From NCBI RefSeq assembly GCF_027580225.2, contig NC_073354.2, positions 27,052,001 through 27,116,000 of the forward strand: a DNA stretch of 64,000 nucleotides, given 5' to 3'. Of this stretch, positions 54,763-64,000 are shown in pieces (the first letter of the stretch is position 1; each line of letters starts with the position of its first letter). The translations under genes and the position numbers were made by a program. The notes below the pieces were generated by a model. It did no database searches and was not told where the DNA came from. It saw nothing but the letters and a program-made list of their open reading frames with translations. The stretch comes from Misgurnus anguillicaudatus (taxonomy: Eukaryota > Chordata > Actinopteri > Cypriniformes > Cobitidae).

Positions 54763-55520
54763 TGTTATGATTTCGGTCTTATTGGCTGCTTTGTCTTTGT
54801 TTCACTATGTGTTGTGTTTTTGTTTTGACAGCTCCACACGTGCGCGTCTTCCACCTGGTGATCTCATTACCTCTGACTTCTCTCACCTGCGACCCGCACC
54901 TGATTCTCATTATTGTCCAATCCGGTTTGATTTAAATTCCCCTCGTTTCCTTTGTTCTTTGCAAGTTCGTCTTTGTATGTGCCTGCCCGCTAGCTAGTCT
55001 AGTTCCAGTCTTGTCGAGTTTGTGATCTGTTTCTCGTATTGTATTTCTCACCGAGCTCTCTGCTGCCTTGCCTCTTAGATTTCCTAGTCCTGCCATCAGT
55101 CTTTCCCGATTGGAGTGTCTACTATCATCCAGCTAAGGACTCTTAGTCTGTGGTTTCTCCGAGCGCTGCTATACACCTTGCGCTGTCCAGCCGCAGTGCG
55201 CTTTCGGGCGCGTAATTCTGCGCTTTCCTCGGACCGCTGCAGTGCGCTGTCCAGCACGGACTCTGCTGAAGATCTGACCGCCTCTCTCTCTCTCTCCCAC
55301 CAGGATTCCTTCTCTGTGCCCTGCGAGGATTTCAGCGAGTGTATTTCAAGTGGATGTCCTTCAGTGTTTCCCACTTTGTGACTTTTGCATTTACACATAC
55401 ACACACCACTATTACATGAAGACATTGTTGTTTGTTTATTTTCTACACATACCCACTGATATTGTGCAACATTAAAATACCCTCTGCTCTGGGATTTCTG
55501 AGTTGTGTCGTTTCGTAACA
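54763..55520 (+). repeat. 5' LTR
   Basis: TG...CA bounded. A polyadenylation-type ATTAAA lies near 55470. Open frames inside both LTRs (for example 55096-55626 minus) are incidental. Confidence 0.93.
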
Positions 55521-56452
55521 GGACGAACTTGCCACTATGGATCCCGCGGAGGTTGATGCCCCCCTGGGCGGCGCTCGCCCAGCAGGGTTCATGGCTAGGA
55601 CAACACTCGACTCGCCTCACCACCACTTCTCAAGAGGTTGAGGGTTTATCTGCCCGTTTGAATGACCTTTCCGCTCGGCTTGATCAGGTCAGTCATCATG
55701 CCACCCAGCCCAGTCAGCCGTCGCAGACGGAACCTCACGTTACCCCTCCACCTCCATATAATGGCGATCCCGCCTCCTGCCGGGCTTTCCTTTCACAATG
55801 CTCTCTAGTTTTTGCCCTCCAGCCCCGCCGCTATGCCTCGGAACGCACCCGGGTTGCGTATGTGATTACCCTTCTGGTTGGCAAAGCGCGCGAGTGGGCT
55901 ACGGCCGTGTGGGATGCCAATGATCCTTGCTGTCGGTCTTTTGACGAGTTTAGGGAGGAGATGGAGAAACTTTTCGACCGGTCGGTGCGTGGGGACGCCG
56001 CAGCAGCTCGTCTGGCACATTTCGTTCAGGGCAGACTCACAGTTACAGAGTATGCCATAGAGTTCAAGACCTTAGCGGCTGCCTGTCACTGGAATGAGGC
56101 GGCCCTCCGAGCCCAGTTTGTTGAGGGGTTATCCGATGATCTTCAGGACGAGATCGCTCTTCAAGACCTTCCTCCTTCACTTGATGCCATCATAGATCTC
56201 GCTCTCCGGATCGAGGCCAGGAGATTGCTTCGCGATCAGCGACGCTCCATTCGTCAGCGAGTGTTTACGGAGGAAACCATCACTTCCCCTTCACCTCTGC
56301 CAGCAGTCGAGCCTGAACCCATGCAGCTGGGGCGTTTGCGCCTGTCACAGAGAGAGAGAGAGAGGCGTATACAGAAGGCCCTGTGCTTGTATTGCGGGAA
56401 GCCCGGGCATTTTGCAAGGGTCTGCCCGTTAAAAGCCGCTGCCCATCAGTGA
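55505..56452 (+). CDS. Gypsy Gag (retrotransposon capsid-type protein)
   Basis: About 300 residues after a coiled-coil-like N-terminus ([15 protein letters not shown]). The capsid region resembles Gypsy Gag ([25 protein letters not shown]), and a single CCHC zinc knuckle [14 protein letters not shown] lies near the C-terminus. The natural-looking ATG at 55537 opens in another frame, separated from the Gag frame by the C-run at 55559-55564. The apparent start at 55505 lies within the LTR. This suggests a small indel disabling normal initiation in this copy. Confidence 0.85.
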   Translation: MSFRNRTNLPLWIPRRLMPPWAALAQQGSWLGQHSTRLTTTSQEVEGLSARLNDLSARLDQVSHHATQPSQPSQTEPHVTPPPPYNGDPASCRAFLSQCSLVFALQPRRYASERTRVAYVITLLVGKAREWATAVWDANDPCCRSFDEFREEMEKLFDRSVRGDAAAARLAHFVQGRLTVTEYAIEFKTLAAACHWNEAALRAQFVEGLSDDLQDEIALQDLPPSLDAIIDLALRIEARRLLRDQRRSIRQRVFTEETITSPSPLPAVEPEPMQLGRLRLSQRERERRIQKALCLYCGKPGHFARVCPLKAAAHQ

Positions 56453-59400
56453 GTACGGGAGTCCTGGTGGGCACTTCTTCAAAACTCTCCCCTGTTTCCA
56501 GTACCCAACTCCCCGTCATTGTGTCCTTCGCTGGGCGTGATCACCCGTCCACTGCCCTTCTCGATTCTGGCGCGGAGGGCAACTTCATTGATGAAGCGCT
56601 GGTTCGCGCCTGGGGTATCCCGGTTGTCCCTCTCCAATCCCCTTTGGATGTCTGGTCCCTTAAGGGGCAGCAGATGGCGCGGATTACACACTGCACTTCT
56701 CCTGTGAGTCTCTCTGTGTCTGGTAATCATCGTGAGGAGATTGTGTTGCATATCCTTCATGCATCTCTATCTCCTATTGTTTTAGGGCATGGATGGTTAG
56801 TGCAACACAACCCTCACGTTGATTGGCAGCATAGTGTTATCTTGTCTTGGTCTCAGTCTTGTCATGTGTCATGTCTTGGTTCTGCTGTTTCTGGTTCTGT
56901 TCTTTCTCTTCCTCAGGTTCCGGCAGTCGATTTGACCGGGGTCCCGGCGGAGTATGCGGATATCGCTCAGGTGTTTAGTAAAGCCCGGGCCACCTCCCTT
57001 CCTCCTCACCGGCCATATGATTGCGCTATTGATCTCCTCCCCGGCACTTCTCCGCCTAAAGGTAGACTTTATTCTTTGTCGAGTCCTGAGAGAGAGGCTA
57101 TGGACCAGTATATTAATGATGCTCTGCGTGCCGGTCTCATCCGTCCCTCCACCTCGCCCGCAGGGGCGGGGTTTTTCTTTGTTGAAAAGAAGGACGGCTC
57201 CCTGCGTCCTTGTATTGACTATAGGGGATTAAATGACATTACTGTTAAGAATAGGTACCCCCTTCCTTTAATGTCTACTGCGTTTGAGCTTTTGCAGGGA
57301 GCGCAGGTCTTTACTAAACTAGATCTACGCAATGCCTATCATCTGGTGCGTATAAGAGAGGGAGATGAGTGGAAGACAGCATTTAATACCCCTACTGGAC
57401 ACTTTGAGTACTGCGTTCTGCCTTTCGGGCTTTGTACCGCTCCCTCAGTCTTCCAAACTCTGGTGACTGATGTGCTGAGAGACATGATTAACAAGTTTGT
57501 CTTTGTGTACATAGATGATATTCTCATCTTTTCCCCCTCTATGCAGGAACACACTCAGCATGTCCGCCGAGTCTTACGCCGGTTGTTAGAGAATAAGTTG
57601 TTTGTTAAGGCGGAGAAGTGCGAATTCCATCGTAAGTCAGTTTCGTTCTTGGGTTTTGTTGTTGCCCCAGGTGAGATCCGTCCCGACCCAGCCAAGATCA
57701 AAGCGGTTGCCGAATGGCCAGTCCCCGAGTCCCGTAAGGATTTATTAAGATTTCTGGGCTTCGCCAATTTTTACCGGCGATTTATCAGAAATTATGGTCA
57801 GGTTGCTCAGCCTCTTACTGCTCTCACTTCCACTAAGGAGAGGTTTGTCTGGAATTCTAGTGCTCAGGAGGCCTTTGATAATTTAAAGTCCCGGTTTATC
57901 TCTGCTCCTGTTCTCTCTATTCCAGATCCGGCTGCTCAATTTATTGTGGAGGTGGATGCTTCGGATGTCGGGGTAGGCGCCGTTTTGTCTCAGCGGTCTG
58001 CTAAGGATGGCAAGGTGCATCCCTGTGCCTTTTTCTCCCATCGGTTAAACCCAGCAGAGCGAAATTATGACATAGGTAATCGGGAGCTGCTGGCGGTCAG
58101 ACTGGCTTTGGGTGAGTGGCGTCACTGGTTGGAGGGGACCTCGGAGCCCTTCCTGGTCTGGACGGATCATAAGAATCTCGAATACATCCGTTCAGCCAGG
58201 AGGTTATCTCCTCGTCAGGCTCGTTGGGCACTCTTCTTTGACAGATTTAACTTCACCCTCTCGTACCGGCCCGGTTCAAAGAATACCAAACCCGACGCTC
58301 TCTCTCGTTTGTTCGAAAGTCCCGGTTCTGATAGGGACGAAACCATCCTCCCTGAGGGGCGGGTGGTGGGTGCCCTGCGCTGGGGAATAGAACAACGGGT
58401 GAGACGGGCCGGCCGGGAGGGGGAAGTGCCAGAGGGGTGCCCAGCGGGTCGATTGTGGGTGCCGAATGCGCTTCGCTCCGAGGTCATCCGGTGGGGTCAC
58501 GAGTCCAAGTTTGTTTGCCATCCAGGGGTTCGGAGAACGTTGGCTACCGTACGTCAGCGTTTCTGGTGGCCCTCTATGGGTCCTGATGTCAGACAGTTTG
58601 TGTTAGCCTGTCAGGTTTGTGCCCGCAATAAGGCCTCTCATCAAGCCCCTATTGGTCTGCTTAAACCGTTACCCATCCCCTCTCGTCCTTGGTCACATAT
58701 CGCCATCGATTTTGTAACCAATTTGCCTAGTTCTAAGGGAAACACTGTTGTTTTGACCATTGTGGATCGCTTCTCCAAGGCGGTTCATTTTGTCCCTTTG
58801 CCCAAATTGCCCACTGCCAAGGAAACTGCCCAGGTAATGATCGAACACGTCTTTCGCTTACATGGTCTGCCCACAGACGTTGTTTCAGATAGGGGTCCTC
58901 AGTTTATTTCTCGTTTCTGGCAGGAATTTTGTAGACAAATAGGCTCCACAGCTAGCTTGTCTTCAGGGTATCATCCTCAGACCAACGGGCAATGTGAACG
59001 GGCTAACCAAGATTTAGGTAGAGCTCTCCGCTGTCTGACATCGCAATATCCGAGCTCCTGGTGCCAACAGTTACCTTGGGTTGAATACGCCCACAATTCT
59101 CTCCCTGTTTCTTCCCTTAACATGTCCCCATTTGAAGCGTCCATGGGGTTTCAGCCCCCTTTATTCCCGTCACAAGAACCTGATGCGGTGGTTCCGTCTG
59201 CACTAGCTTTTGTCCGTCGTTGCAAACGCACCTGGAGAAAGGCTAGATTTACGTTGCGTCAGGTTTCCAGACGAACCAAAGCCGCGGCCGATCGTCACCG
59301 TAGAACCGCGCCCCGCTTTATCTGTGGGCAGAAAGTATGGCTGTCGTCCAAGGATTTACCTCTCCGTGAGCCTTCTCGCAAGCTGGCTCCACGATTCCTT

Positions 59401-59796
59401 GGGCCATACAGCATTGTTAAGGTCATTAATCCCGTGACGGTCAGGCTCAGATTGCCCCCAGCACTCGGTCGGGTTCACCCAGTTTTTCATGTGTCTAAAC
59501 TGAAGCCTGTGTATTTTTCCCACCTTAATCCTGTTCCCTCTGCCCCCACCCCTCCCACCCCTCAGCTTATAGATGGTGCCCCTGTGTATTCAGTTAAGTC
59601 TTTACTGGATGTGCGTCGCCGGGGTAGGGGATTTCAATATCTCGTAGACTGGGAAGGATATGGTCCGGAGGAGAGGTGTTGGGTACCGGCCCGGGACATT
59701 CTGGACCCTGGGCTGATAGAGGATCTCCGCCGGCGACGGGGTGAGCCTCCTCATGGACCGCCCGGTGGCGGTCGTGGGGGGGGAGTCCTGTTATGA
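56383..59796 (+). CDS. Gypsy Pol: protease, RT, RNase H, integrase, chromodomain
   Basis: 1137-codon frame in the -1 phase relative to Gag, overlapping it by about 70 nt, so expression by -1 frameshifting is likely. Protease motif [10 protein letters not shown] near residue 61; RT YIDD near 376; RNase [13 protein letters not shown]; integrase zinc region HPGVRRT...CQVCARNK near 712; catalytic Asp in AIDFV and VSDRGPQF, Glu in NGQCERAN. A chromodomain ([17 protein letters not shown]) sits at the C-terminus, placing it among chromoviruses. No stop interrupts it. Confidence 0.93.
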   Translation: MLVLREARAFCKGLPVKSRCPSVSTGVLVGTSSKLSPVSSTQLPVIVSFAGRDHPSTALLDSGAEGNFIDEALVRAWGIPVVPLQSPLDVWSLKGQQMARITHCTSPVSLSVSGNHREEIVLHILHASLSPIVLGHGWLVQHNPHVDWQHSVILSWSQSCHVSCLGSAVSGSVLSLPQVPAVDLTGVPAEYADIAQVFSKARATSLPPHRPYDCAIDLLPGTSPPKGRLYSLSSPEREAMDQYINDALRAGLIRPSTSPAGAGFFFVEKKDGSLRPCIDYRGLNDITVKNRYPLPLMSTAFELLQGAQVFTKLDLRNAYHLVRIREGDEWKTAFNTPTGHFEYCVLPFGLCTAPSVFQTLVTDVLRDMINKFVFVYIDDILIFSPSMQEHTQHVRRVLRRLLENKLFVKAEKCEFHRKSVSFLGFVVAPGEIRPDPAKIKAVAEWPVPESRKDLLRFLGFANFYRRFIRNYGQVAQPLTALTSTKERFVWNSSAQEAFDNLKSRFISAPVLSIPDPAAQFIVEVDASDVGVGAVLSQRSAKDGKVHPCAFFSHRLNPAERNYDIGNRELLAVRLALGEWRHWLEGTSEPFLVWTDHKNLEYIRSARRLSPRQARWALFFDRFNFTLSYRPGSKNTKPDALSRLFESPGSDRDETILPEGRVVGALRWGIEQRVRRAGREGEVPEGCPAGRLWVPNALRSEVIRWGHESKFVCHPGVRRTLATVRQRFWWPSMGPDVRQFVLACQVCARNKASHQAPIGLLKPLPIPSRPWSHIAIDFVTNLPSSKGNTVVLTIVDRFSKAVHFVPLPKLPTAKETAQVMIEHVFRLHGLPTDVVSDRGPQFISRFWQEFCRQIGSTASLSSGYHPQTNGQCERANQDLGRALRCLTSQYPSSWCQQLPWVEYAHNSLPVSSLNMSPFEASMGFQPPLFPSQEPDAVVPSALAFVRRCKRTWRKARFTLRQVSRRTKAAADRHRRTAPRFICGQKVWLSSKDLPLREPSRKLAPRFLGPYSIVKVINPVTVRLRLPPALGRVHPVFHVSKLKPVYFSHLNPVPSAPTPPTPQLIDGAPVYSVKSLLDVRRRGRGFQYLVDWEGYGPEERCWVPARDILDPGLIEDLRRRRGEPPHGPPGGGRGGGVLL

Positions 59797-60547
59797 TTTC
59801 GGTCTTATTGGCTGCTTTGTCTTTGTTTCACTATGTGTTGTGTTTTTGTTTTGACAGCTCCACACGTGCGCGTCTTCCACCTGGTGATCTCATTACCTCT
59901 GACTTCTCTCACCTGCGACCCGCACCTGATTCTCATTATTGTCCAATCCGGTTTGATTTAAATTCCCCTCGTTTCCTTTGTTCTTTGCAAGTTCGTCTTT
60001 GTATGTGCCTGCCCGCTAGCTAGTCTAGTTCCAGTCTTGTCGAGTTTGTTATCCGTTTCTCGTATTGTATTACTCACCGAGCTCTCTGCTGCCTTGCCTC
60101 TTAGATTTCCCAGTCCTGCCGTCAGTCTTTCCCGATTGGAGTGTCTACTGTCATCCAGCTAAGGACTCTTAGTCTGTGGTTTCTCCGGGCGCTGCTATGC
60201 ACCTTGCGCTGTCCAGCCGCAGTGCGCTTTCGGGCGCGTAATTCTGCGCTTTCCTCGGACCGCTGCAGTGCGCTGTCCAGCACGGACTCTGCTGAAGATC
60301 TGACCGCCTCTCTCTCTCTCTCCCACCAGGATTCCTTCTCTGTGCCCTGCGAGGATTTCAGCAAGTGTATATCGGGTGGATGTCCTTCGGTGTTTCCCAC
60401 TTTGTGACTTTTGCATTTACACATACACACACGCACTATTACATGAAGACATTGTTGTTTGTTTATTTTCTACACATACCCACTGATATTGTGCAACATT
60501 AAAATACCCTCTGCTCTGGGATTTCTGAGTTGTGTCATTTCGTAACA
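59789..60547 (+). repeat. 3' LTR
   Basis: Partner of the 5' LTR. It begins right after the end of Pol and the polypurine tract GGGGGGGGAG near 59776-59785. Confidence 0.93.
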
Positions 60548-60552
60548 ACAGC

Positions 60553-61018
60553 ACAATGTGTCAAGCCATTGTAAGAAGGTTTTTTAATGCAGGGACACTG
60601 TAAAAAAATCTTTGCTGCCTTATTTTGTAAACAACTCATTTTTACTTATTATTATTTATCTTGACTAGAGACAAGTTGTTATAACTTATAAAATATAGTT
60701 GAAATAAGTCAACATCATTTTATAAGTTGTAGCCACTCATCTCAATAGTAAGTTGAAATGACAAACAAATTTGAGACAGCAAAAAAAATTCACAGTGTAT
60801 GTTTTAGGATGTTTTATTGTTTTCAAATGCTTTTGCTATTGCTATATACACACAATATGAACCCAAAACAACTGAAAAAAATACATAACACACTTCTGTT
60901 TTGTACAGTGTGTTGTTTTAGTGTTGGCATTAAGTAGCCTACATTCACTACAATCACCAGCACCAAATTAGATGCAATTGATTTAATTGAATGAACATGA
61001 TCCGGTAAGCAAATCTGC
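60553..61018. other. Flank beyond the Gypsy element
   Basis: Begins as the continuation of the segmental copy (GTGTCAAG...GTAAGAAGG). AT-rich with no gene recognised. Confidence 0.45.
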
Positions 61019-61019
61019 A

Positions 61020-61115
61020 CACTCAGAAAGGTATAAAAGCTGTCACTAGGGCGGTACACTTTTAGAAAGTACAGCTTTGTAGCTATAATCTAAATAGTAC
61101 ATATTATGACGGGCA
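61020..61115. mobile_element. Partial MITE related to 6421-6615
   Basis: CTCAGAAAGGTATAAAAGCTGTCACTAGGGCGGTA matches the left arm of that element; the right arm is lost. It may be the segmental-copy counterpart. Confidence 0.5.
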
Positions 61116-61317
61116 GTGGCACCTGGTGTTAAATTGTTTTTGGGGGGCAAACGTTTAGGGGAGTTTAAGTTCTGATAACTAAACACACAGAACACTTTTG
61201 GCTGAGGTTTAGGTTCCTCACATAATTCGGCCTGAGGGAGATGCCCTCATGTTTTTTTGTCAGGCTTTACAATTATAAATGTAAACACACGTTTTTATGT
61301 AGTATATTGTGTTTGCT

Positions 61318-61392
61318 CATCAGCGCCCCCTTTGCACCCTTGATGCGGTCTTTGATGAAGCCCGCATCAAGGGTGCAAAGGGGGCGCTGATG
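61318..61392. repeat. Perfect palindrome: 31-bp arms, 13-bp loop
   Basis: The arms at 61318-61348 and 61362-61392 are exact reverse complements (CATCAGCGCCCCCTTTGCAC...). They are GC-rich in an AT-rich setting. Loop TCTTTGATGAAGC. Confidence 0.9.
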
Positions 61393-61599
61393 TGCACACT
61401 TCGTAGCGTAAAAATTACAGATGGGACACACTACAGAGTCACGGACTTGCGAGCATGTGCGATTTAAGGCCACAAGACCGAAAGTCCACATAAAGTGCGC
61501 CATTTGGGACAGGGCCGACGTCCTGACCCATAATTCTATGTGTGGGGGTGCATAGAGAATGTGATTGGTCGATCCGCGCAGCGCCGCATCGAGTCACGT

Positions 61600-62400
61600 C
61601 TAGGAAAACTCTGTGTGCATATGCTCATAGAAAATAATGTGTTCAATTTTTTTAGAAGGGCTCGGCACTGAGCTGCACGTCCGGTGTGCGACCCCTTTTA
61701 GAGGGCATTCCTGTCGAAAGCCTCTGACTATGTCAAACAACGAAGAAAATGTTCTACCTGTCAGTAACATGGCTGTGGGATTTGCATACAATACCTTAAT
61801 CTTACAAATGTAAGAGGACCCCAAAGCCATGATTTTCAACACAGACCACAGATATGGTCATTCCAGACGATCAAAGGCTTTCATAGCATCTAGGGAAAGA
61901 ACAGCGACAGGAACAGTCAATGAAGAAAAGCCATATATGGAGTAATCTTCTAATGTTATCAGATGTTAACCTAGTTCTAATAAAACCTGTCTGGTCACAA
62001 TTAACAAGCTTAGTCATGATCAAAAGCCTTCGTGGAAGATATTTACCATACATTTTTAAATGAGCATTAATGAGGTACAAAGGCCTATAACTTGAGCAAT
62101 CATTAGGGTTCTTGTCCTTTTTGAGAAAGAGTGAAAAAATGTCAAATTTACATCCATAGAAAAAGACACTCTTACAACAGAAGTTTGAATCGTAGAGGGC
62201 GTGACAGAAGGTTGTGTAAAATTCAGGGAAAATTCCATCCAACCCAGGGGATGGATATACAGCATAATGGAAGCAGCTTCCTTAAGTTTATCTAGGGTAA
62301 TGGGGGTGTCTAATTTTACAGAGTCTTCCTCAGATAGCTTAGGAAGCAGTATTGCGTTTAGAAAATTGTCACATGCATTCTGATTATGCAATTCCTCCGA
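61600..62400 (-). mobile_element. L1/Tx1-type LINE reverse-transcriptase fragment
   Basis: The minus strand carries LKKDKNPNDCSSYRPLYLIN, CDQTGFIRTR and DNIRRLL in frame, then ALGSSYICKIKVLYANPTA and GFRQECPL further on in other frames. This is the RT finger/palm region of an L1-like LINE. Both ends are truncated, with several frame breaks. Confidence 0.8.
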
Positions 62401-62404
62401 ACTA

Positions 62405-62500
62405 TAGGTGCGGTTTCCCGGACAGGGATTAGACTAGTCCTAGACTATATCTGAAAAATGTTAATTTAACCACAATCTAAGTGAGAGTATCGGTGAGGTC
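62405..62500. mobile_element. Lone GGTTTCCCGGACAGGG-type end
   Basis: GGTGCGGTTTCCCGGACAGGGATTAG is like the left end of the MITE at 11043. No matching right end found. Confidence 0.5.
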
Positions 62501-62934
62501 TAGCCCCAATGAAATAGTACAACTGCTGCGTCCTGTGAATTAAAAATTCAGCATGCTGCTTAATAATAGCATTTATCTATATTTTACAAGATCAAATTGA
62601 AGCCTTACATCCTCATCATAACTTTGTTGTAATGGGACATCTAAAGCTGAGAGTTTAGACTCTAAACCATGCAATCTCGAAAGCATAACATACAGTAAAA
62701 TTTCTAATAAACCCCTTGACAGCATTCCAGAGTATCCTCGGTTTATCTACTGAACCTTTATTTATATCGACAAAGTCTGTTAGTTGACTTGAGAACTTGA
62801 ATTTGAATACTTCATCTCAGAGAAGCGTGGTGTTGATACGCCATCTAGAGGCCCGGGCTGGATTAGAGCTAAACCAAAGTCAATACGAGACAGATTTGTG
62901 TCTAGATGATAAATGGCTGAAGGCTTTGACATCA

Positions 62935-63145
62935 GGGCCCGGTTTTTCAAAAGGTTTAATCCGGATAAAATTGATCTGGATTTAGTAATCCTTTTTTGCG
63001 ATCCGTGATCACGTAATCCAGTTTACTTTTGAGCCAGTTTTTCAAAGCAACATCAGATTGGATCAATCTGATCCAGATAGGAACTTTTCAGGATCACCAA
63101 ATCTGGATAACCAGATTAAATCAAAACAAACCAACTGCAGCACAA
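62935..63145. mobile_element. Fragment with GGGCCCGGTTTTTCAAA end
   Basis: AATCCGGAT/ATCTGGATTA motifs in both orientations, beginning GGGCCCGGTTTTTCAAAAGG. Likely a DNA-transposon fragment of the GGGCCGGTTT family; right end not identified. Confidence 0.4.
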
Positions 63146-63207
63146 CCAAAAAACAAGATTTCTAAATCATTTAAAAAACTTAAGTTTTTTCTTGTTTTGC
63201 AACAAAA

Positions 63208-63395
63208 CGTCTCGGTTACGTATGTAACCCTCGTTCCCTGAAGGAAGAGAACAGAGACGTCACGTCGTGACCGACGAATTGGGAACCGCATGCGAGTGAC
63301 CTATCTACTTCGAGAAACTATGAAAAAGCCAATGAACTTGGCATGCAGGTATTTGCATAATGCCGGCGCTGCCCCGCCAGGCAGTGCCAGGTTAA
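63208..63395. mobile_element. DIRS terminal fragment
   Basis: AACGTCTCGGTTACGTATG...CCTCGTTCCCTGAAGG...GACGTCACGTCGTGACCGAC matches, in inverse orientation, the internal complementary region and termini of the DIRS element at 40626-43620. No coding part is present. Confidence 0.7.
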
Positions 63396-64000
63396 GCCTT
63401 TGTGAGGCCCTGGGCTAAAGCTGGTTTGAGGCCCCCCCAATATACACTGAAAAAAATAAAGGCTGGATTTTATAAGTGCCCCATTGCGTAATTTTTTTAG
63501 TAAAACTTACTAAAAAAGGGGGATGCAAAAACGATGCACTGTCTATATTTTTTGTAAATCCAGTGTTTTTTACAGCGTATGTGCAACATTGAATGGCTAA
63601 AATTATTTAAATAAATTAAACAATATTATTATCAAATAATTTTACAATCAGAAATAGCACAGAAAATAACATTTATTTAATAAAACTTACAACAAAAAGT
63701 GCCTCTTTCTGCTCTTCTTTAACACTCTGGGGTCGACTGCGGCGCGGGCGCCGCCAACTCTTTATTTTTCAATCACTCCGTAAAGAGACTTAGATAACTC
63801 TGCTGATTTTGGACATACATATATGATTTATACATCATTTAAAACGTTAAAGTGTCTAGTTTTTTTTCTGTCCACTCCCAATAAAAACAGAATGTTGTGC
63901 TTTTCGCAAAATTAAGAAAATAAACATGATGCGCGTTTTGTTCTCTCTCCCTCAGTGAAGCCATTTCAGAAACGCGTCAGAAAATTAACTGTAAATTCAC
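63396..64000. other. Unassigned right edge
   Basis: GAGGCCCTGGGCTAAAG...GGCCCCCC near 63400-63440 resembles part of an interspersed repeat. Otherwise nothing is recognised. Confidence 0.4.

Larger units (their letters stand above)
54763..60547 (+). mobile_element. Ty3/Gypsy chromovirus LTR retrotransposon, near-complete
   Basis: Two LTRs of 758 and 759 bp, beginning TGTTATGATTTCGG and ending CGTAACA, differ at about 15 positions by eye (about 98% identical). The 5-bp target duplication ACAGC lies at 54758-54762 and 60548-60552. Gag and a long Pol lie between. It inserted into the receptor's upstream flank, and the uninterrupted site survives in the duplicate near 5668. Relatively recent insertion. 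Gag seems disturbed near its start. Confidence 0.95.

Noticed and set aside
55096..55626. 176-codon minus-strand ORF and its copy at 60122-60436
   Set aside because: They lie in the two LTRs antisense to the element, with no protein features; an incidental open frame in GC-rich LTR DNA.

Overview
This is vertebrate nuclear DNA, most likely from a teleost fish and probably a cyprinid. The evidence is intron-rich genes with GT/AG junctions, AT-rich introns, and a dense mix of fish-type mobile elements: a Ty3/Gypsy chromovirus, a DIRS-type element, a Penelope-like GIY-YIG element, LINEs, a Tc1-like element, hAT-like elements and many MITEs. The species assignment is inference; no search was run.

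One gene dominates. A multi-exon minus-strand gene spans about 52.3 kb down to 10.5 kb and encodes an adhesion G protein-coupled receptor of the ADGRF (GPR110/GPR116) group, closest in layout to ADGRF5. I could place 45 coding exons, from a start codon at 52328-52330 to a stop codon at 10512-10514. Their lengths add up to 7176 nt, a multiple of three, which predicts about 2391 residues. The order is signal peptide, half-SEA-like segment, cysteine-rich ADGRF5-type module, an 8-codon micro-exon, 27 tandem calcium-binding-EGF-like exons, SEA domain, Ig region, GAIN/GPS, seven-helix domain and a short Ser-rich tail. The EGF array (20.66-45.63 kb) sits where ADGRF5 of mammals, as I know it, passes almost directly from the cysteine-rich module to SEA. 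Twenty-six of the 27 exons are exactly 147 bp and phase 1-1. They form two sequence classes, and block duplications are visible inside the array.

Layout. 0-2.7 kb: a possible 5' end of another minus-strand gene, and a diverged tandem repeat. 2.75-6.7 kb: a diverged copy of the receptor's own 5' region, including its first coding exon, with MITEs. 7.2-10.2 kb: an (AT)n tract, a SINE, MITEs and the receptor 3' flank. 10.5-20.3 kb: receptor tail, 7TM, GAIN, Ig and SEA exons, with a Tc1-like element in an Ig-region intron. 20.6-45.6 kb: the EGF exon array, whose introns hold a hAT MITE (8-bp target duplication), a 5'-truncated LINE, a PIF/Harbinger-like insertion, a hAT-like element, a nested transposon stack, a Penelope-like element (17-bp target duplication) and a DIRS element. 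46.2-52.4 kb: N-terminal exons. 52.8-61 kb: upstream flank with a piggyBac-like fragment and a nearly full-length Gypsy chromovirus (54763-60547) flanked by ACAGC; the 2.75-6.7 kb copy supplies its empty site. 61-64 kb: a perfect 31-bp-arm palindrome, an L1-type fragment and a DIRS fragment.

Exon boundaries were read by eye from splice signals, reading phase and protein similarity. Domain and family names come from remembered family features, not from searches.
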